Origin: Lampris incognitus
Lineage: Eukaryota; Chordata; Actinopteri; Lampriformes; Lampridae
Direction of reading: 5' to 3'
Assembly (NCBI RefSeq): GCF_029633865.1
Contig: NC_079213.1
Coordinates: 99,038,845-99,102,844 of the forward strand
Length of the DNA stretch: 64,000 nt
Shown here in pieces: positions 46,681-59,711 of the stretch. Each line of letters opens with the position of its first letter. The stretch's first letter is position 1. The notes beneath the pieces are model-generated. The model was given only the letters and a program-made list of their open reading frames with translations, was not told the DNA's origin and ran no database searches. The translations under genes were made by a program, and so were the position numbers.

Positions 46681-46961
46681 CAGTCTAGCGGTGACAGGTT
46701 AAGAAATATTACCTGTGACTTCAAGGATGCGTTGGAGTTGGTCTCTCTTTGAGTACTTTGAGACCTGGATAACTGTCTGCATCATGGCAGGCTCCACCCA
46801 CCACCCCAACAGCTAGGAACAAGTAATCTGGTTTCAGGAATCAGCTACAATCCTATAATAAAATCAGTGGGGAGAACAAAAATAATGAAGTTGCAAAAAC
46901 AAAAGTGCATTTCACATCAAAGAGTTTTTGCCCTCAACCCACTTAAGTTGTTAAGACTTTA

Positions 46962-47177
<216 letters not shown>

Positions 47178-47754
47178 CTAAAAACTACACGAGACAGTTA
47201 CTGGAGGCAACCCTGAAGCAGGTCAAGTGTCTAAAAAGATTTTCTGCTTACAAATTATTTATGGTAGCCTTCACAGAACCATAACTCACCTTTCCTTTTC
47301 CAATCACATCCAACAATCTTCCTGGGGTGCCGCACAGCAAGTCACATCCCTTCAGGATTTCTCGGATTTGATATCCAGTGTTGATTCCTCCATAGACAAC
47401 GACTGGACGCACACAGGTCCTACACAGGTCAGTGGAGAGGAAAGCCAAAATAACCATAACAAGTGCCAGTTTATTATTTATAGCGTTGTTCATTCAGGAG
47501 CATGCCGCAAACACCGACATTCAACGTTGAATGTGCTGTATACGAATTTGAGCACCAGCATCTCAGACCAAACTTCTCGTTTGGTTATTGTTTCCTTCGG
47601 CTGAAATAGTTTTACAGTGTAGCTTTATTAACATTAGTAACGTATTCTGCTTGGTAAGCAGCTATTGCTTCGATCTGCTGAGGGACCTAAATCCATGTAA
47701 CGTAATTATTAGCTTGCTAGCGATCCTGCTAACGCTAATGTAACCGTTTATTTT

Positions 47755-47890
47755 CTTGCCCAGTGCGGGATTCGATAAGTGGTGTACTGCACCACAAAGC
47801 GACATCACTAACCGCTCGGCTAAAGGATCAGACCCGTTAGCTAGGGACTAACGTGTCTTATTAGTAGTTTACACTAACTACTCACGTACG
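47755..47890 (-). repeat. tRNA-like SINE, family S3
   Basis: In reverse it carries 'tagccgagcggttagtgatg' and 'tatcgaatcccgcactggg', with the same flanks 'agacacgttagtccctagct' and 'aagaaaata' as the copy at 14925. Inside the first visible intron of the vasa pseudogene. Confidence 0.6.
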
Positions 47891-48014
47891 TGCATGCAAG
47901 GCTTGACCGGCTTTCCAAAACAAAGAGAAGCTCAGATTACCACAGAGAGCGTGACTTCCATTCTCTGCTCAGGACGCCATTATGCCACTGTCGCTTTACA
48001 TAGCAAATAGTTTT

Positions 48015-48270
48015 TTGCTGCTGTATTCTTCTTCCGGCTTGTTCCCGGTTTTTCAGGGGTCACCACAGCAGAGTTTCCGGTTTCCATCAGTATCATGTGA
48101 GGGCACGGCACCGATAGCGGCCGTTATTAAGCCAGGCCTCGACCGATCCAGTATGGTCTCGTCAAGCCGCATACTGATTTGGCAAAAAATACGTCGGATG
48201 CCTTCCTGACACGCCCACTGACGGGGGCACAGGTGAAGCGCTGCATGCCGTCCCAGTATTCGTGGACTTG
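48015..48270 (-). repeat. RTE/Rex-type LINE 3' end
   Basis: Has 'caggggtcaccacagcagag' and 'ggatgccttcctgacacgcc', typical of RTE-like 3' ends; related in reverse to 1180-1388. Confidence 0.45.
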
Positions 48271-48464
48271 CCCCCATGCGTGTCGCATTTGTTTGCTGCT
48301 ATATTACCCTTCGAAATCTCGTATATTAGCACCCTTAAGGTCAAACCATTACTTTTATAGCCACATTTACAAGAACACTCTTCTGAGTCAACCACAATGT
48401 TGGCTAGGGAGGGCAGACAAATGTTTCCAATAAACGATCCTTTGTATAATCGCTGTATTATATA

Positions 48465-48610
48465 CTGTAACGTGCATGGATAAGTAGACACGCTGGCCGC
48501 TAGCTGGCGAATCTAACCTTTTAGTCGAGCGGTTAGCGATGTTTCCCGCGGTGCGGACGATGCGGGTTCGCTTCCCGGCCGCGGCAGTTCCTGTGGTTGC
48601 CCCCCGAATT
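48465..48610 (+). repeat. tRNA-like SINE, family S3 (divergent copy)
   Basis: Contains 'tagtcgagcggttagcgatg' and the strong B-box-like 'cgggttcgcttcccgg'. It lacks a full tRNA cloverleaf end pairing, so it is read as a SINE head rather than a tRNA gene. Confidence 0.5.
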
Positions 48611-49271
48611 CGCTACAATACCAAGGAAACAAATGTATTGCTTCCAAGGATTTCTCCACCCTTAAGCATTCGCAATCAATTTCTATTGCTTTAACCTACA
48701 CAAGGTTTTATTTTTTGGTTACTACATAATCAGCTAAAAGCATTCTTTTTAGCATGTAGTATAACGGAAAGTAGATATAAGCTTGTTCAACAGATCAACA
48801 ATCCCGATCACACTAACCATCATGTCATATGGATCTGCAACTTCCAACAGGTGCAGTTGCAAAAAATTAAATACAACATAGACACTCACAAGACAGGGGT
48901 GGCTCATGAAATTTTACTTTTCACAACACTAAACATTCACCACTGTTAACACTACAGACTCAAAGGCAAACTTCCTGGCCACCATGAAGATCTGGTTAAT
49001 TAATGAGCTTCCTGGTCGGAGCCACAAAGACCACCTCAGGCTCCTGTATCTCACTAAAGCGACTTGCAGCCACCCCGTCCGCCATCAACTTCTGCAGCGA
49101 AACGAAAAGTAAACAAATACGTTAGGAGGGAGAAGCCCATCCAACCTGCATAACCAAAGGCGCAAACACATTTTACAGGGACATATTTCATTGTCGGCGG
49201 ATGAGTTTTAACAACCATAAAACATTCAAATTTTTTTTACATCAAAAATGGCGAAAAACAGGCAAAAACTA

Positions 49272-50691
49272 CAGGTGCATCTAAAAAATATATAATATCG
49301 TGGAAAAGTTCAATATTTCTGTGAAAATTGTATATATTCTAGACTCACACAGTCCTGAGAAGAGCTCTAATCAGCTAATTGACTCAAAACACCTGCAAAG
49401 GTTTCCTGAGCCTTAAATCTCTGTCTGGTTCAGTACACACAACCACAATCACGGGGAAGACCTCTGACTTGACAGTTGTCCAGAACACAGTCACTGACAC
49501 CATCCACAAGGAAGGTAAGCCAAAGAAGGTCATTGCTGAAAGGGCTGGCTGTTCGCAGAGTGCTGTATCAAAGCACATCCATGGAAAGTTGACTAGAAGG
49601 GAAAAGTGCGGTAGGAAAAGGTGCACACGCAACAGGGATGACCGCAGCCTTGAGAGGATTGTCAAGCAAGGCCGATTCAAGAACTTGGGGGCGCTTCACA
49701 AGGAGTGGACTGAGGCTGGAGTCAGTGCATCAAGAGCCACCACACAGACATGCCCAGGAACTGGGCTACAAGTGTCGCATTCCTAGTGTCAAGCCACTCC
49801 TGAACCAGAGACAACGTCAGAAGCGTCTTACCTGGGCTAAGGAGAAAAAGAACTGGACCGTAGGTCAGTGGTCCAAAGTCCTCTTTTCAGATGAAAGTAA
49901 ATGTTGCATTTCATTTGGAAATCAAGGTCCCAGAGTCTGGAGGAAGAGTGGAGAGGCACAGAATCCAAGTTGCTTGAAGTCCAGTGTGAGGTTTCCACAG
50001 TCAGTGATGATTTGGGATGCCATGTCATCTGCTGGTGTTGGTCCACTGTGTTTTATCAAGCCCAGAGTCAACGCAGCCGTCTTCCAGGAGATTTTAGAGC
50101 ACTTCATGCTTCTGTCTGCTGACAAGCTTTATGGAGATGCTGATTTCAGTTTCCAGCAGGACTTGGCACCTGCCCACGGTGCCCAAACTACCATGGTATA
50201 ACTGTGCTTGATTGGCCAGCCAACTCGCCTGACCTAAACCCTATGGGGTATTGTCAAGAGGAAGATGAGAGACACCAGACCCAACAATGCAGACGAGCTG
50301 AAGGCCGCTATCAAAGCAACTTGGGCTTCCATAACACCTCAGCAGTGCCACAAGCTGATTGCCTCCATGTCACGCCACATTGATGCAGTAATTCGTGCAA
50401 AAGGAGCCCTGACCAAGTATTGAGTGTATAAATGAACATACTTTTCAGAAGGCTGACATTTCTGTATTATAAATCCTTTTTTGATTGGTCTTATGTAACA
50501 TTCTAATATCTTGAGATACTGGAGTTTTGATTTTCATGAGCTGTAACCCGTAACCATCAAGATTAAAACAAAAAAGGCTTGACATATTTCACTTTGTGCA
50601 ATGAATTTAATTCAGAAAGTGAAACTTTTTGAATTAAATTACGGAAAATAATAACTTTTCCACAATATTCTAATTTTTTGAGATGCACCTG
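49272..50691 (+). mobile_element. Tc1-like transposon with decayed transposase
   Basis: Ends CAGGTGCATCT and AGATGCACCTG are flanked by TA (49270-49271 and 50692-50693). Plus-strand transposase begins about 49430: HKEGKPKKVIAERAGCSQSA, VSKHIHGKLTRREKCGRKR, then RQKRLTWAKEKKNWTVGQWS. Catalytic D occurs in FSDESKC and D in QQDLAPAH. The third box, SPDLNPMGYC, has lost the glutamate of NPIENLW. At least two frame breaks. Confidence 0.88.
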
Positions 50692-50693
50692 TA

Positions 50694-51136
50694 TAAAACC
50701 AGGGTATTGCATGTTGTTTGATCAATAAAGTACATATAAAATCATCAATTGAGTTATGTGTGGTTAATTCTGTCTGAAGTTTTAAACTAGACGTATGTTC
50801 CCAGTTGGTTGTAAGACACATTTTATGAAACCTAAAGTCTATCTGAACCTGCTTTTTATGGGACCTGAAGGGTTAGTAAATGTCATTTGCTTTACTTACA
50901 CTGTGCCAATGGTCAGTCAGCCACAACACAGATAGTTATTCACTGTGAGGGTCAGAGTCCTGAGGTATGTTGATCTCTCTCTCTTTCTCTCTGTCTGCAA
51001 GTCATGACACCTACATTAGCTCTGAGTCATCGCCATACCTCCCCATCTCTAACTAGGACTGAGTCGCGGAGCAAGTGAGGGGCAAAACACCAATGCTTAT
51101 CCGTCCACTGCTGTTCACCTCCTGGCCTTTTCCACC
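50694..51136 (+). promoter_or_regulatory. Upstream region of CYP2 gene B
   Basis: A CT-rich run (50971-50996) and 'gactgagtcgcggagcaagt' precede the start. No TATA box stands out. The translation start context CCACCATGT is good. Promoter activity is inferred from position. Confidence 0.25.
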
Positions 51137-54100
51137 ATGTGGCTTGGTGACCTGTTTTTGAGACTTGGTCTCAAGGGAATACTGCTTTTAGTTTTTGTCA
51201 TTCTCCTGCTTGTTGGCTTTCTAAAGAAGAGGAATCCCCCAAATTTTCCTCCAGGACCTTTGGCTCTTCCTTTTGTAGGCAACGTTTTCAGCATTGATAC
51301 CAAGCAACCTCACATTTACTTAACCAAGGTAAGCAGCGGCGACAAGGCATTTCCATATTTCACACTTGCAGAACTTCACATGAAGGTGAGGGTGAGAAGG
51401 TGCCCATAAACTCTTAACTAGATGGACCAACAGCAAATCATTAATACCTGCAAATCCCTCACATTACCACTAAAAACTGCTCCATGTTCATGTGATAGCT
51501 TTGTCAAAACTATTTTTGATCACACTGACCATACACTACAAGAGCATGCAAATCCTAACCTTAGTGTCCTGTATGTAAGACCTTGCTTTCAACAGAAGAA
51601 AATATAGTTGAACTAAAATCGTTGAAAAAAAAAACCCTGACAGTTGCAAGTTGCATTGTATTTAAAATATCATGCTGAGACATGTTGGGCACAATACCAG
51701 TCACATGCTAGACAACAATGGTTTTATTCTCTGCTGCTGCATCCACAGCTAGCTGATGTTTATGGGAATGTGTTCTGCATGCGTCTGGGAAGAGACAAAA
51801 CAGTGTTTGTGTCTGGGTACAAGATGGTGAAGGAAGCCATAGTGACACAAGCAGAGAACTTTCCGGATCGGCCATACAGCCCAATGGCGTCCAGGCTTTA
51901 CTCTGGGAACTCTGGTGAATCAAACAGATTTTATAATCGCTTCGCTTTACATCACCCCCCCCCCCCCACACACACACACACCATTAGAACCAGAGTATTC
52001 TGTCTTCCCCCTAATCTCTGAATAATTTTGTGTTTCTCTCCTCAGCTGGGCTTTTCTTCAGTAATGGGCAGGTATGGAAGAGGCAGCGGCGCTTTGCCAT
52101 GACTACGTTACGTAACTTTGGTTTGGGAATGAGCTCCATGGAACAGACCATCTGTGAGGAGAGCCATCATCTACAGGAAGGAATGGAGAGGGAGAGAGGT
52201 TGGCAAATATATATATAAAAAAAACCGGTAGAAAATAGATGATACATAGACACGAATTTGTAGATATGTAGGAATAGACAGACAGACAGATCACGTGTGT
52301 AAATTATATCACTTCCTGGTGTTCAGGTGAACCGTTTAACCCAACACACCTCTTCAACAACGCTGTGTCCAACATCATCTGCCAGATGGTGTTTGGAAGA
52401 CGATTTGACTACAGTGATCACAACTTCCAAGCTATGCTGAAGAGTCTGACTGAGATGGTCTATCTGGAAGGCTCCATATGGGCTCAGGTAGGACGCCACA
52501 GGAGCTCGGGGCTTGCAGTAAAACTAGCATGGACACATCCAACCCAACCGAACATCTTTGTTGAACCAGTGAATTAACTTACAGAGTGCTGCAAAGACAT
52601 GGAAAAGATGGCACTGGGATAGTGTGATCTCACACAGCCATGGCAGAATGGTATAACAGACGGCTGGGGGATAGCCTACACTAAAATGGAGAAGGGCAAA
52701 AAAGAAGCTGAAATATAATGTGGTAAAATTTGCAACTTTATTTAGTCAAAAAGCAGTACATTAATACATATACACTAAGATTTAATCAATAAATATCAAT
52801 AAATAAGATTTAAAATGAAAAATGTCTCCAGCTTGGTCAGGCGTCCCGACAGACACAATTGGCCGTGTCTGCGGGTGGGAAGCCGGATGTGGGTATGTGT
52901 CCTGGTCGTTGCACTAGCGCCTCCTCTGGTCAGTCAGGGCGCCTGTTTGAGGGGGGGGGGACTGGGGGGAAATCGTGTGATCCTCCCACGCGCTACGTCC
53001 CCCTGGCGAAACTCCTCACTTTCAGGTGAAAAGAAGCGGCTGGCGACTCCACATGTATTAGAGGAAGCATGTGGTAGTCTGCAGCCCTCCCCGGATCGGC
53101 AGAGGGGGTGGAGCAGCGACTGGGGCGGCTCAGAAGAGTGGGGTAATTGGCCGGATACAATAGGGGAGAAAGGGGGGGGGTGTCAAAAAACGAAAAAGAA
53201 AAAAGCATTGCATTATAACAAAATCCCTAGTATTGCACTTGCATGATAAAAAAAAGTACTTTGGAAACAAAAAGTATTTTGTTTCATAGAGACTATGCTG
53301 TTTATTGCAGTCCTTATTGATCTTGTTTATTCATCTTCATAGATAATAAACCTTGCGAGCTAGACGTCTAGTGGACTGATCACATTCATCGGTTTGCAGG
53401 ACATTGCAGTCAGCTTGCAGCACTCTTCTGGCATGTGGGGCTGCCGACAAGAACACCCTCACTTGGTTCTTCTTCTGTTTTCTTCTCTCATAGCTCTACG
53501 ACGCATTCCCAGTGCTGATGAAACACCTGCCAGGGCCTCACAATGAGATATTTAGCAAGTTTAAATCCTTGGAGGCCTTCATCGGTGGAGAGATAGAGAG
53601 GCACAAGTTAGATCTGGATCCAAGCGACCCACGAGACTACATTGATGCCTTTCTTATAGAGTTGGAGAAAGTATTGAAGGAGTCTGTCTGTCTGTCTGTC
53701 TGTTCTTTCACCTGTACGTCCTCCCTCATCGGCTTTATGTAGTGACTAGCGATGCCTTTTATCTGATTCAAACTCACTGTAAACTACCTGGTGCTTTCCA
53801 GTGAGTTTAAAACAGGTATGGGGGTGTTTATACTGTTTTTACAAAAGAATTCTAACAGTTTTAATATGGATGATTACATACCAGTTATGCAAGTACTCAG
53901 TGAATCTTTCTATAGTCATTGTTTTTTTTGTTTTTTTTTAATGAAATGCAAGAAGGTCCTGGGTTCGAGCCCCAGGGTCGTCCAACCTTGGGGGGGGGGG
54001 GTCAGCCTGGGTTGTTCTCTGTGTGGAGTTTGCATGTTCTCCCCGTGTCTGCGTGGCTTTCCTCCGGGTGCTCTGGTTTCCTCCCACAGTCCAAAGACAT

Positions 54101-57100
54101 GTAGGTCAGGTGAATCGGCCATACTAAATTGCCCCTGGGTATGAGTGTGTGTGTGTGTGTGTGCGTGTGTGGGCCCTGTGTGATGGCCTGGCAGCCTGTC
54201 CAGGGTAATGGATGGATGGATGTCATTCCTCTGCACTTTGAGTCAGCCGTTTAGAGGTGAGGACCACATCTGTATCAGATATTGGTTGTCTATCCAGTTA
54301 TCCATTTATCCATTCTCCCTTACAGCACAAAGGAAACCCCGAGACGGGCTTTTATGAGAGAAACCTGGTTTTATGTTGTATGGACCTGTTCCTGGCTGGC
54401 ACTGAGACCACATCCAAGACCCTTCAGTGGGGCCTCATTTATCTAATCAAGTACCCACACATTCAGGGTGAGTGTTCTTGTGCACCACATCTATACAAAT
54501 GACAGTTTTTCTGGGTATGTGTCCTGGTCACTGCACTAGCACCTCCTCTGGTCGGTCGGGGCGCCTGTTCTGGGGGGAGGGGGAACTGGGGGAAATAGCG
54601 TGATCCTCCCATGCGCTACGTCCCCCTGGTGAAACTCCTCACTGTCAGGTGAAAAGAAGCAGCTGGCGACTCCACATGTATTAGAGGAGGCATGTGGTAG
54701 TCTGCAGCCCTCCCCGGATCGGCAGAGGGGGTGCAGCAGCGACCGGGATGGCTCGGAAAAGTAGAGTAATTGGCCAAGTGTAATTGGGGAGAAAAAAAGG
54801 GGGAAATAAAAAAAAAGAGAAATGATTGCTAATTTCACTAAGCTAAAACAGTCTAGTCAGCTCAGAAAACTATCAATTTACTGTAATCAGCCTTTAAAGA
54901 AAGCCACTTTATTTTTGTCATTGTATTCTTAAACTAATTTGTTCTCTGCATTTAATCCATCCTATTGTATAGGAGCAGTGGGCAGCTGCAGCGCCCGGGG
55001 ACCAACTCCATTTATTTCTTCCTACTGCCTTGCTCGGAGGCACAGACAGAAGGAGTATTAGCCCTAACATGCATGTCTTTTTGATGGTGAGGGAAACCAG
55101 ACCACCTGGATGAAACCCACAAAGACACGGGGAGAACATGCAAACTCCACACAGAAAGGACCTGGGACGGCCTGGGGTTTAAAACCCAGGACTTTCTTGC
55201 TGTGAGGCAATGGTGCTAACCAATGGGCCACTGTGCTGCCCTTTCCTTTAAGACTGGGGCATGACAAGATTTTAAAAAGACATGCATCAAAAAGACATGC
55301 GTGTTAGGGTTAATACTTCTGTCCGTGCCCCTGACTGAGGCAATGGAAAGAAGAACTGGAGTTGGTCCCCGGGCGCTGCAGCTGCCCACTGCTCCTATAC
55401 AATAGGATGGGTTAAATGAAGAAGATGAATTTCCCCATGGGGATTAATAAAGTACATCTTAATCTTAAAACATCTCAATCTTAGCCTCAATTTAAATTAC
55501 ATCACGATATTACAAATAAATTAAATCCCAGACAATATCTAGTCTTATATTACAATATCAATATTATATTGACATATTGCCCAGCATTAGATGATTACTA
55601 TTGCCATAACACATTCTCAGTAGGGTGAAACTAATCTGTCTCACGACGGTCTAATCCCATCTCACGTTCCTTGCACATACCAACGATATGTGGGGGTAAA
55701 ATAGTGGTGGTGCTGGTGTTTGTGATTGGTAGGTCTAAAAATATCCCACCAAAACCAGATGATAAAATACACCTGCGTCTGATGACAGAATGGAGCTATC
55801 AGCACAAGCTCCATGGCAGAAATCAGAGCACTGTCCGTGAAATGGCCTCTATCCTTGGTGGCGATTAAGATGGGGGCGAGGAGTGAAAGAGGCATGAGTT
55901 TCTGCGGTGAGTTCCTGGGACGTTTAATTGATGCATAAAAAAACCCCAACCAAACAAATGTTTTAATACTTAGACAAAGTCCAGGCTGAGATAGACAGAG
56001 TGATCGGACAGTCTTGCCGACCCACCATGGCCGACAGACCCAACATGCCCTACACGGACGCCGTCATCCATGAGGTCCAGAGGATGGGGAACATTGTCCC
56101 TCTTAATGGACTGAGGATGGCAGTTAAGGACACGACACTGGATGGTTACTTCATACCAAAGGTATTCATGCTTCTGTTATATATTTTGCTGTTACTGTAT
56201 TGATGATTTTACCCGCTCCTTAACATTTCCTGAAATTGTTAAAACTATAAGGATGGCTCAGATTGTCCCTTAACTGAGGTTACAATCAGTCAGTGCTTTA
56301 GGTGGTAAAAATAATTGCAGGCACTCTCCCTAGTGGCATTTAGGCATATGCATCTATGAACCCTTGGGTGTTAAATTTGGAGATATTTGTAACGTTAACA
56401 TTTACTTCTGCAATAAAAAGGACATGAATTTCCGTACAGTACATATCTCGGATAAGACAATCGTGGTATCCGTTAAGGATAAAATATTTATTACTTAAAA
56501 AGGGCTCCAGCATATAAATAGGGGGTAAAAAATCAAATTCTAAATAAAAATTGCTCTTCCTGTGCTCCCAGCAACACCAAATCATCACCCGCTCACATCA
56601 TACACACTGTCACAGACTAAGCTGGTAGACCAGAAAGACAGGTGGTTTTTTGAAAAATGTTTTTTTATTTGCTAAAAAAAAAAAGGCAAAAGAAGTAACA
56701 AAAATATTTCTGACAATAATTCTGGGCCCACAAAAGAGGTCAAAATAACTGAACTAAACTGAAACTGACTTCCCTAACTGAGCCATGTGGGGAACATACA
56801 CGATATGTACAAAAGTATTGGGACACCTGGCAATTACACCTACAGGAGCTTTTATTACATCCAATTCTAAATCCATAGGCATTAATATGGAGTTGGCCCC
56901 CCTTTGCAGCTATAACAGCTTCCACTCTTCTGGGAAGGCTTTCCACAAGATTTCAGTATGTCTGTGGGAATTTTTGCCCATTCATCCAGAAGAGCATTTG
57001 TGAGGTCAGGCACTGATGTTGGACAAGAAGACCTGGCTCGCAATCTCCGTTCTAGTTAATCCCAGAGGTGTTCGATGGGGTTTAGGGTCAGCGCTTTGTG

Positions 57101-59711
57101 CGGGCCAGTCAAGTTCTTCCACACCAAACTCACCCAACCATGTCTTAATGGACCTTGCTTTGTGCACTGGGGCATGGTTATGCTGGAACAGAAAAGGGCC
57201 GTCCCCAAACTGTTCCCACAAAGTTGGAAGCATAGAATTGTCCAAAATGTCTTGGTATGTTGAAGCATTAAGATTTCCCTTCACTGGAACTAAGGGGTCT
57301 ATCTAGCCCAACCCCTGAAAAACAACCCCATACCATTATCCCTCGTCCACCAAACTTTACAGTTGGCACAGTGCAGTTAGGCAGGTAACGTTCTCCTGGC
57401 ATCCGCCAAACCCAGACTCGTCCATCAGACTGCCAGACAGAGAAGTGTGATTCATCACTCCACAAAACACGTTTCCAATGCTCCAGAGTCCAGTGGCAGC
57501 GTGCTTTACACCACCCCATCCGACGCTTGGCATTGTACTTGGTGACGTAAGGCTTGCATGCAGCTGCTCAGCCATGGAAACCCTTTCCATTAAGGTCCCG
57601 GCAGTTTTTGTGCTTATGTTAATGCCAGAGGAAGTTTGGAACTCTGCAATTACTGAGTCTACAGAGCGTTGGCGACTTTAACGCACTATGCGCCTCAGCA
57701 CTTGTTGACCCCACTGAGCACTCGTTGACTTTGGGGCTGAGTTGCTGTTGTTCCTAAACGCTTCCACTTTTCAATAATACCACTTACAGTTGACCGTGGA
57801 ATATCTAGCAGGGAAGACATTTCACAAACTGACTTATTGCAAAGCTGGCATCTTATGACAGTAAGATGCTTGAATTCACTGAGCTCTCCAGAATGACCCA
57901 TTCTTTCACAAGTGTTAGTAAATGCATACTGCATGGCAAGCGGCTTGATTTTATACACCTGTGGCAATGGGTCTGAATGAAACACCTGAATTCAATGATT
58001 AAAAGGTGTGTCCCAATACATTTGTACATATAGTGTATATAGGGGCTGATCAGGCTGTTCAGACACACAGGGGGAGAGACTAAGATGTAACCATTTAAAC
58101 AACTACAATAACCACAAAACTTGTCAGTGTAGTATGGAAGCTCGTTTCTACTTGTTGGTTGTTAGAAAATAACTCAGAATTGCGAGAAATAAAGTTGGAA
58201 TTGCGAGAAATAGTCAGAATTCTGAGAAATCAATTCGCAATTGCAAGAAATAAAATTGCAATTAAGCTAACTTCTTTTTAACGTGGTGGAAATGGGCTTC
58301 CGTAGTGTAGCGCTACTCAACATCAACTCAGGAAAAATAACAAAATATCAAAAATGCAGATGTAAAAGAAATAACTAAAATCAAACTGGAAAATACTACC
58401 TCTGGGGCGTCCGGGTGGCATGGCGGTCTATTCCGTTGCCTACCAACAGGGAGATCAGCAGTTCGAATCCCTGTGTTACCTCCGGCTTGGTTGGGCATCC
58501 CTGCAGACACAGTTGGCCTTGTCTGCGGGCCGGATGTGGGTGTGTGTCCTGGTCGCTGCACTAGCACCTCCTCTGGTGGGTCGGGATGCCTGTTCGGGGG
58601 GGAGGGGGAACTGGGGAGGAATAGTGTGATCCTCCCACACACTAAGTCCCCCTGGCAAAACTCCTCACTGTCAGGTGAAAAGAAACGGCTGGTGACTCCA
58701 CATGTATCGGAGGAGGCATGCGGTAGTCTGCAGCCCTCCTCAGATCGGCAGAGGGGGTGGAGTAGCAACCGGAACGGCTTGGAAGAGTGGGGTAATTGGC
58801 CAGATACAACTGGGGAGAAAAAGGGGGGGGTACTGCCCCCCCATTGTGCAGGAGGAACATGGTGCAGTCCAACTGGCAGTCAGCAGCATTAAAGGAGGTC
58901 TGATGCAGCAGCAACCCCCAGGAACTGCTAACACAAACTGAATTAACTTTGTGAAAAATAAATAACTTTAAGTTAATCAAAACTAATATAGAAAGATTGA
59001 CAAAACAAAGTTAACTAAATGTGTGCACTCCAAATAGATAACTGTGCTGTCAAAGATTGCTAATAGAGTATATTATCCATCCATCCATTATCCAAGCTGC
59101 TTATCCCAATCGGGGTCGCAGTATATGAAACCAAAATTTATGTGGCAAGTTATTTATCCGTCTGTATATGTGCATTCTGAGTGTCATGTGCCAAAAAAAA
59201 CTAAACTAAGTAAATGAAACAGAAATGAAGTTACCAGCATGTCCTGTGGTTCAGTGTGCATGGCTCTTGGTGCAGCCATCACACACATAACCAGATAAAA
59301 AAAATCCCAACTATGTTATTCTTACGGCAGTGACCATGTGACTGCATGTTGTCTCTTCCCTGTGTTCATACCAGCTTGTTTACTTGACTCACCCAACAAA
59401 CAATGTGCTGCTCTCAAACAGCTGCTGACTGTGAGCATGAGTTTTGCTATGGGGGATAACCTAAAACACTGATTTGATAAGTATCTTGCTGTATACGTCA
59501 TCCTGGTTGTAAATGTGAATACTTGAGCTGCCGGTGCAGTACAGTTGAGTGCTCTTGTGTTGTGTACAGGGTACCGCTTTGATGCCCAACCTGACTTCAG
59601 TGCTATTTGACAAGAATGAATGGGAGACTCCAGACACCTTTAACCCTGGCCACTTTCTTAATGCTGATGGCAAGTTTGTGAGAAAGGAAGCATTCTTGCC
59701 TTTCTCTGCAG
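51137..59711 (+). CDS. Cytochrome P450 family 2 (CYP2J2-like), gene B, exons 1-8; last exon not found
   Basis: Exons: 51137-51328, 51749-51914, 52046-52198, 52327-52487, 53494-53670, 54326-54467, 55974-56161 and 59570-59711. All join in frame with no stop (440 complete codons). The N-terminus has an anchor ([16 protein letters not shown]) and hinge [17 protein letters not shown]. Exon 3 gives [20 protein letters not shown], exon 6 the I-helix [17 protein letters not shown], exon 7 the K-helix EVQR, and exon 8 [11 protein letters not shown] and FLPFSA. Exons 2 and 3 are each 3 nt longer than in gene A. Donors of exon 3 (GTTGGC) and exon 5 (GTATTG) are weak. The heme-cysteine exon expected after FLPFSAG is not recognisable in the 4.3 kb left. 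It is either beyond 64,000 or lost. Same ER monooxygenase family as gene A and a paralogue of it. Introns are full of SINEs and a Tc1. Confidence 0.85.
52830..53190 (+). repeat. S1 SINE, lacking its tRNA head
   Basis: Begins 'cagcttggtcaggcgtcccg' and ends 'gataggggagaaagg'-like tail. Intron 4 of CYP2 gene B. Confidence 0.75.
53940..54225 (+). repeat. S2 repeat with GGAT tail
   Basis: 'gtggagtttgcatgttctcc', a GT run (54148-54170) and the tail 'ggatggatggatg'. Intron 5 of CYP2 gene B. Confidence 0.7.
54512..54812 (+). repeat. S1 SINE, 5'-truncated
   Basis: Starts 'gggtatgtgtcctggtcact' and ends in the 'ggggagaaaaaaagg' tail. Intron 6 of CYP2 gene B. Confidence 0.75.
54905..55245 (-). repeat. 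S2 repeat
   Basis: Reverse copy: 'ggagaacatgcaaactccac' and 'accaatgggccactgtgctg'. Intron 6 of CYP2 gene B. Confidence 0.65.
55270..55460 (+). repeat. S2 repeat, 3' part
   Basis: 'ggagttggtccccgggcgct' to 'gggattaataaagtac'; only the 3' half is present. Intron 6 of CYP2 gene B. Confidence 0.6.
55461..55973. other. Intron 6 of CYP2 gene B, unannotated part
   Basis: No repeat or exon recognised apart from the polypyrimidine-poor acceptor before 55974. Confidence 0.35.
56162..56798. other. Intron 7 of CYP2 gene B, unannotated part
   Basis: AT-rich, nothing recognised. Confidence 0.35.
56799..58035 (-). mobile_element. Tc1-like transposon, decayed
   Basis: TIRs CACGATATGTACAAAAGTAT and its near-inverse (ending 58035) are flanked by TA. 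Minus-strand transposase pieces: [60 protein letters not shown] and [16 protein letters not shown]. The second catalytic box reads FQHNHAPVH (D replaced) and the third (NPIEHLWD-like) is frame-broken. In intron 7 of CYP2 gene B. Confidence 0.88.
58165..58262 (+). repeat. Short tandem 'aattgcgagaaata'
   Basis: Four to five degenerate units of about 20 bp built on 'cagaattgcgagaaataaag'. Confidence 0.6.
58404..58838 (+). repeat. tRNA-derived SINE, family S1 (full copy)
   Basis: Complete head ('gtggcatggcggtctattcc', B-box-like 'gttcgaatccc'), body ('ctgcagccctcctcagatcg') and tail ('ggggagaaaaaggg'). Intron 7 of CYP2 gene B. Confidence 0.85.
58839..59569. other. Intron 7 of CYP2 gene B, distal part
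   Basis: 59068-59128 is a reversed (ATCC)n retroelement tail ('ccatccatccattatccaag'). The rest is unannotated. Confidence 0.35.

Noticed and set aside
48500-48600. Possible tRNA gene with B box 'gggttcgcttccc'
   Set aside because: Matches the S3 SINE family at three other sites; no complete cloverleaf.
52815-53246. 143-codon plus-strand open frame
   Set aside because: Entirely S1 SINE sequence in a CYP2 intron.
58420-58980. Long overlapping open frames on both strands
   Set aside because: They lie inside an S1 SINE and recur in every other S1 copy; GC-rich repeat effect.
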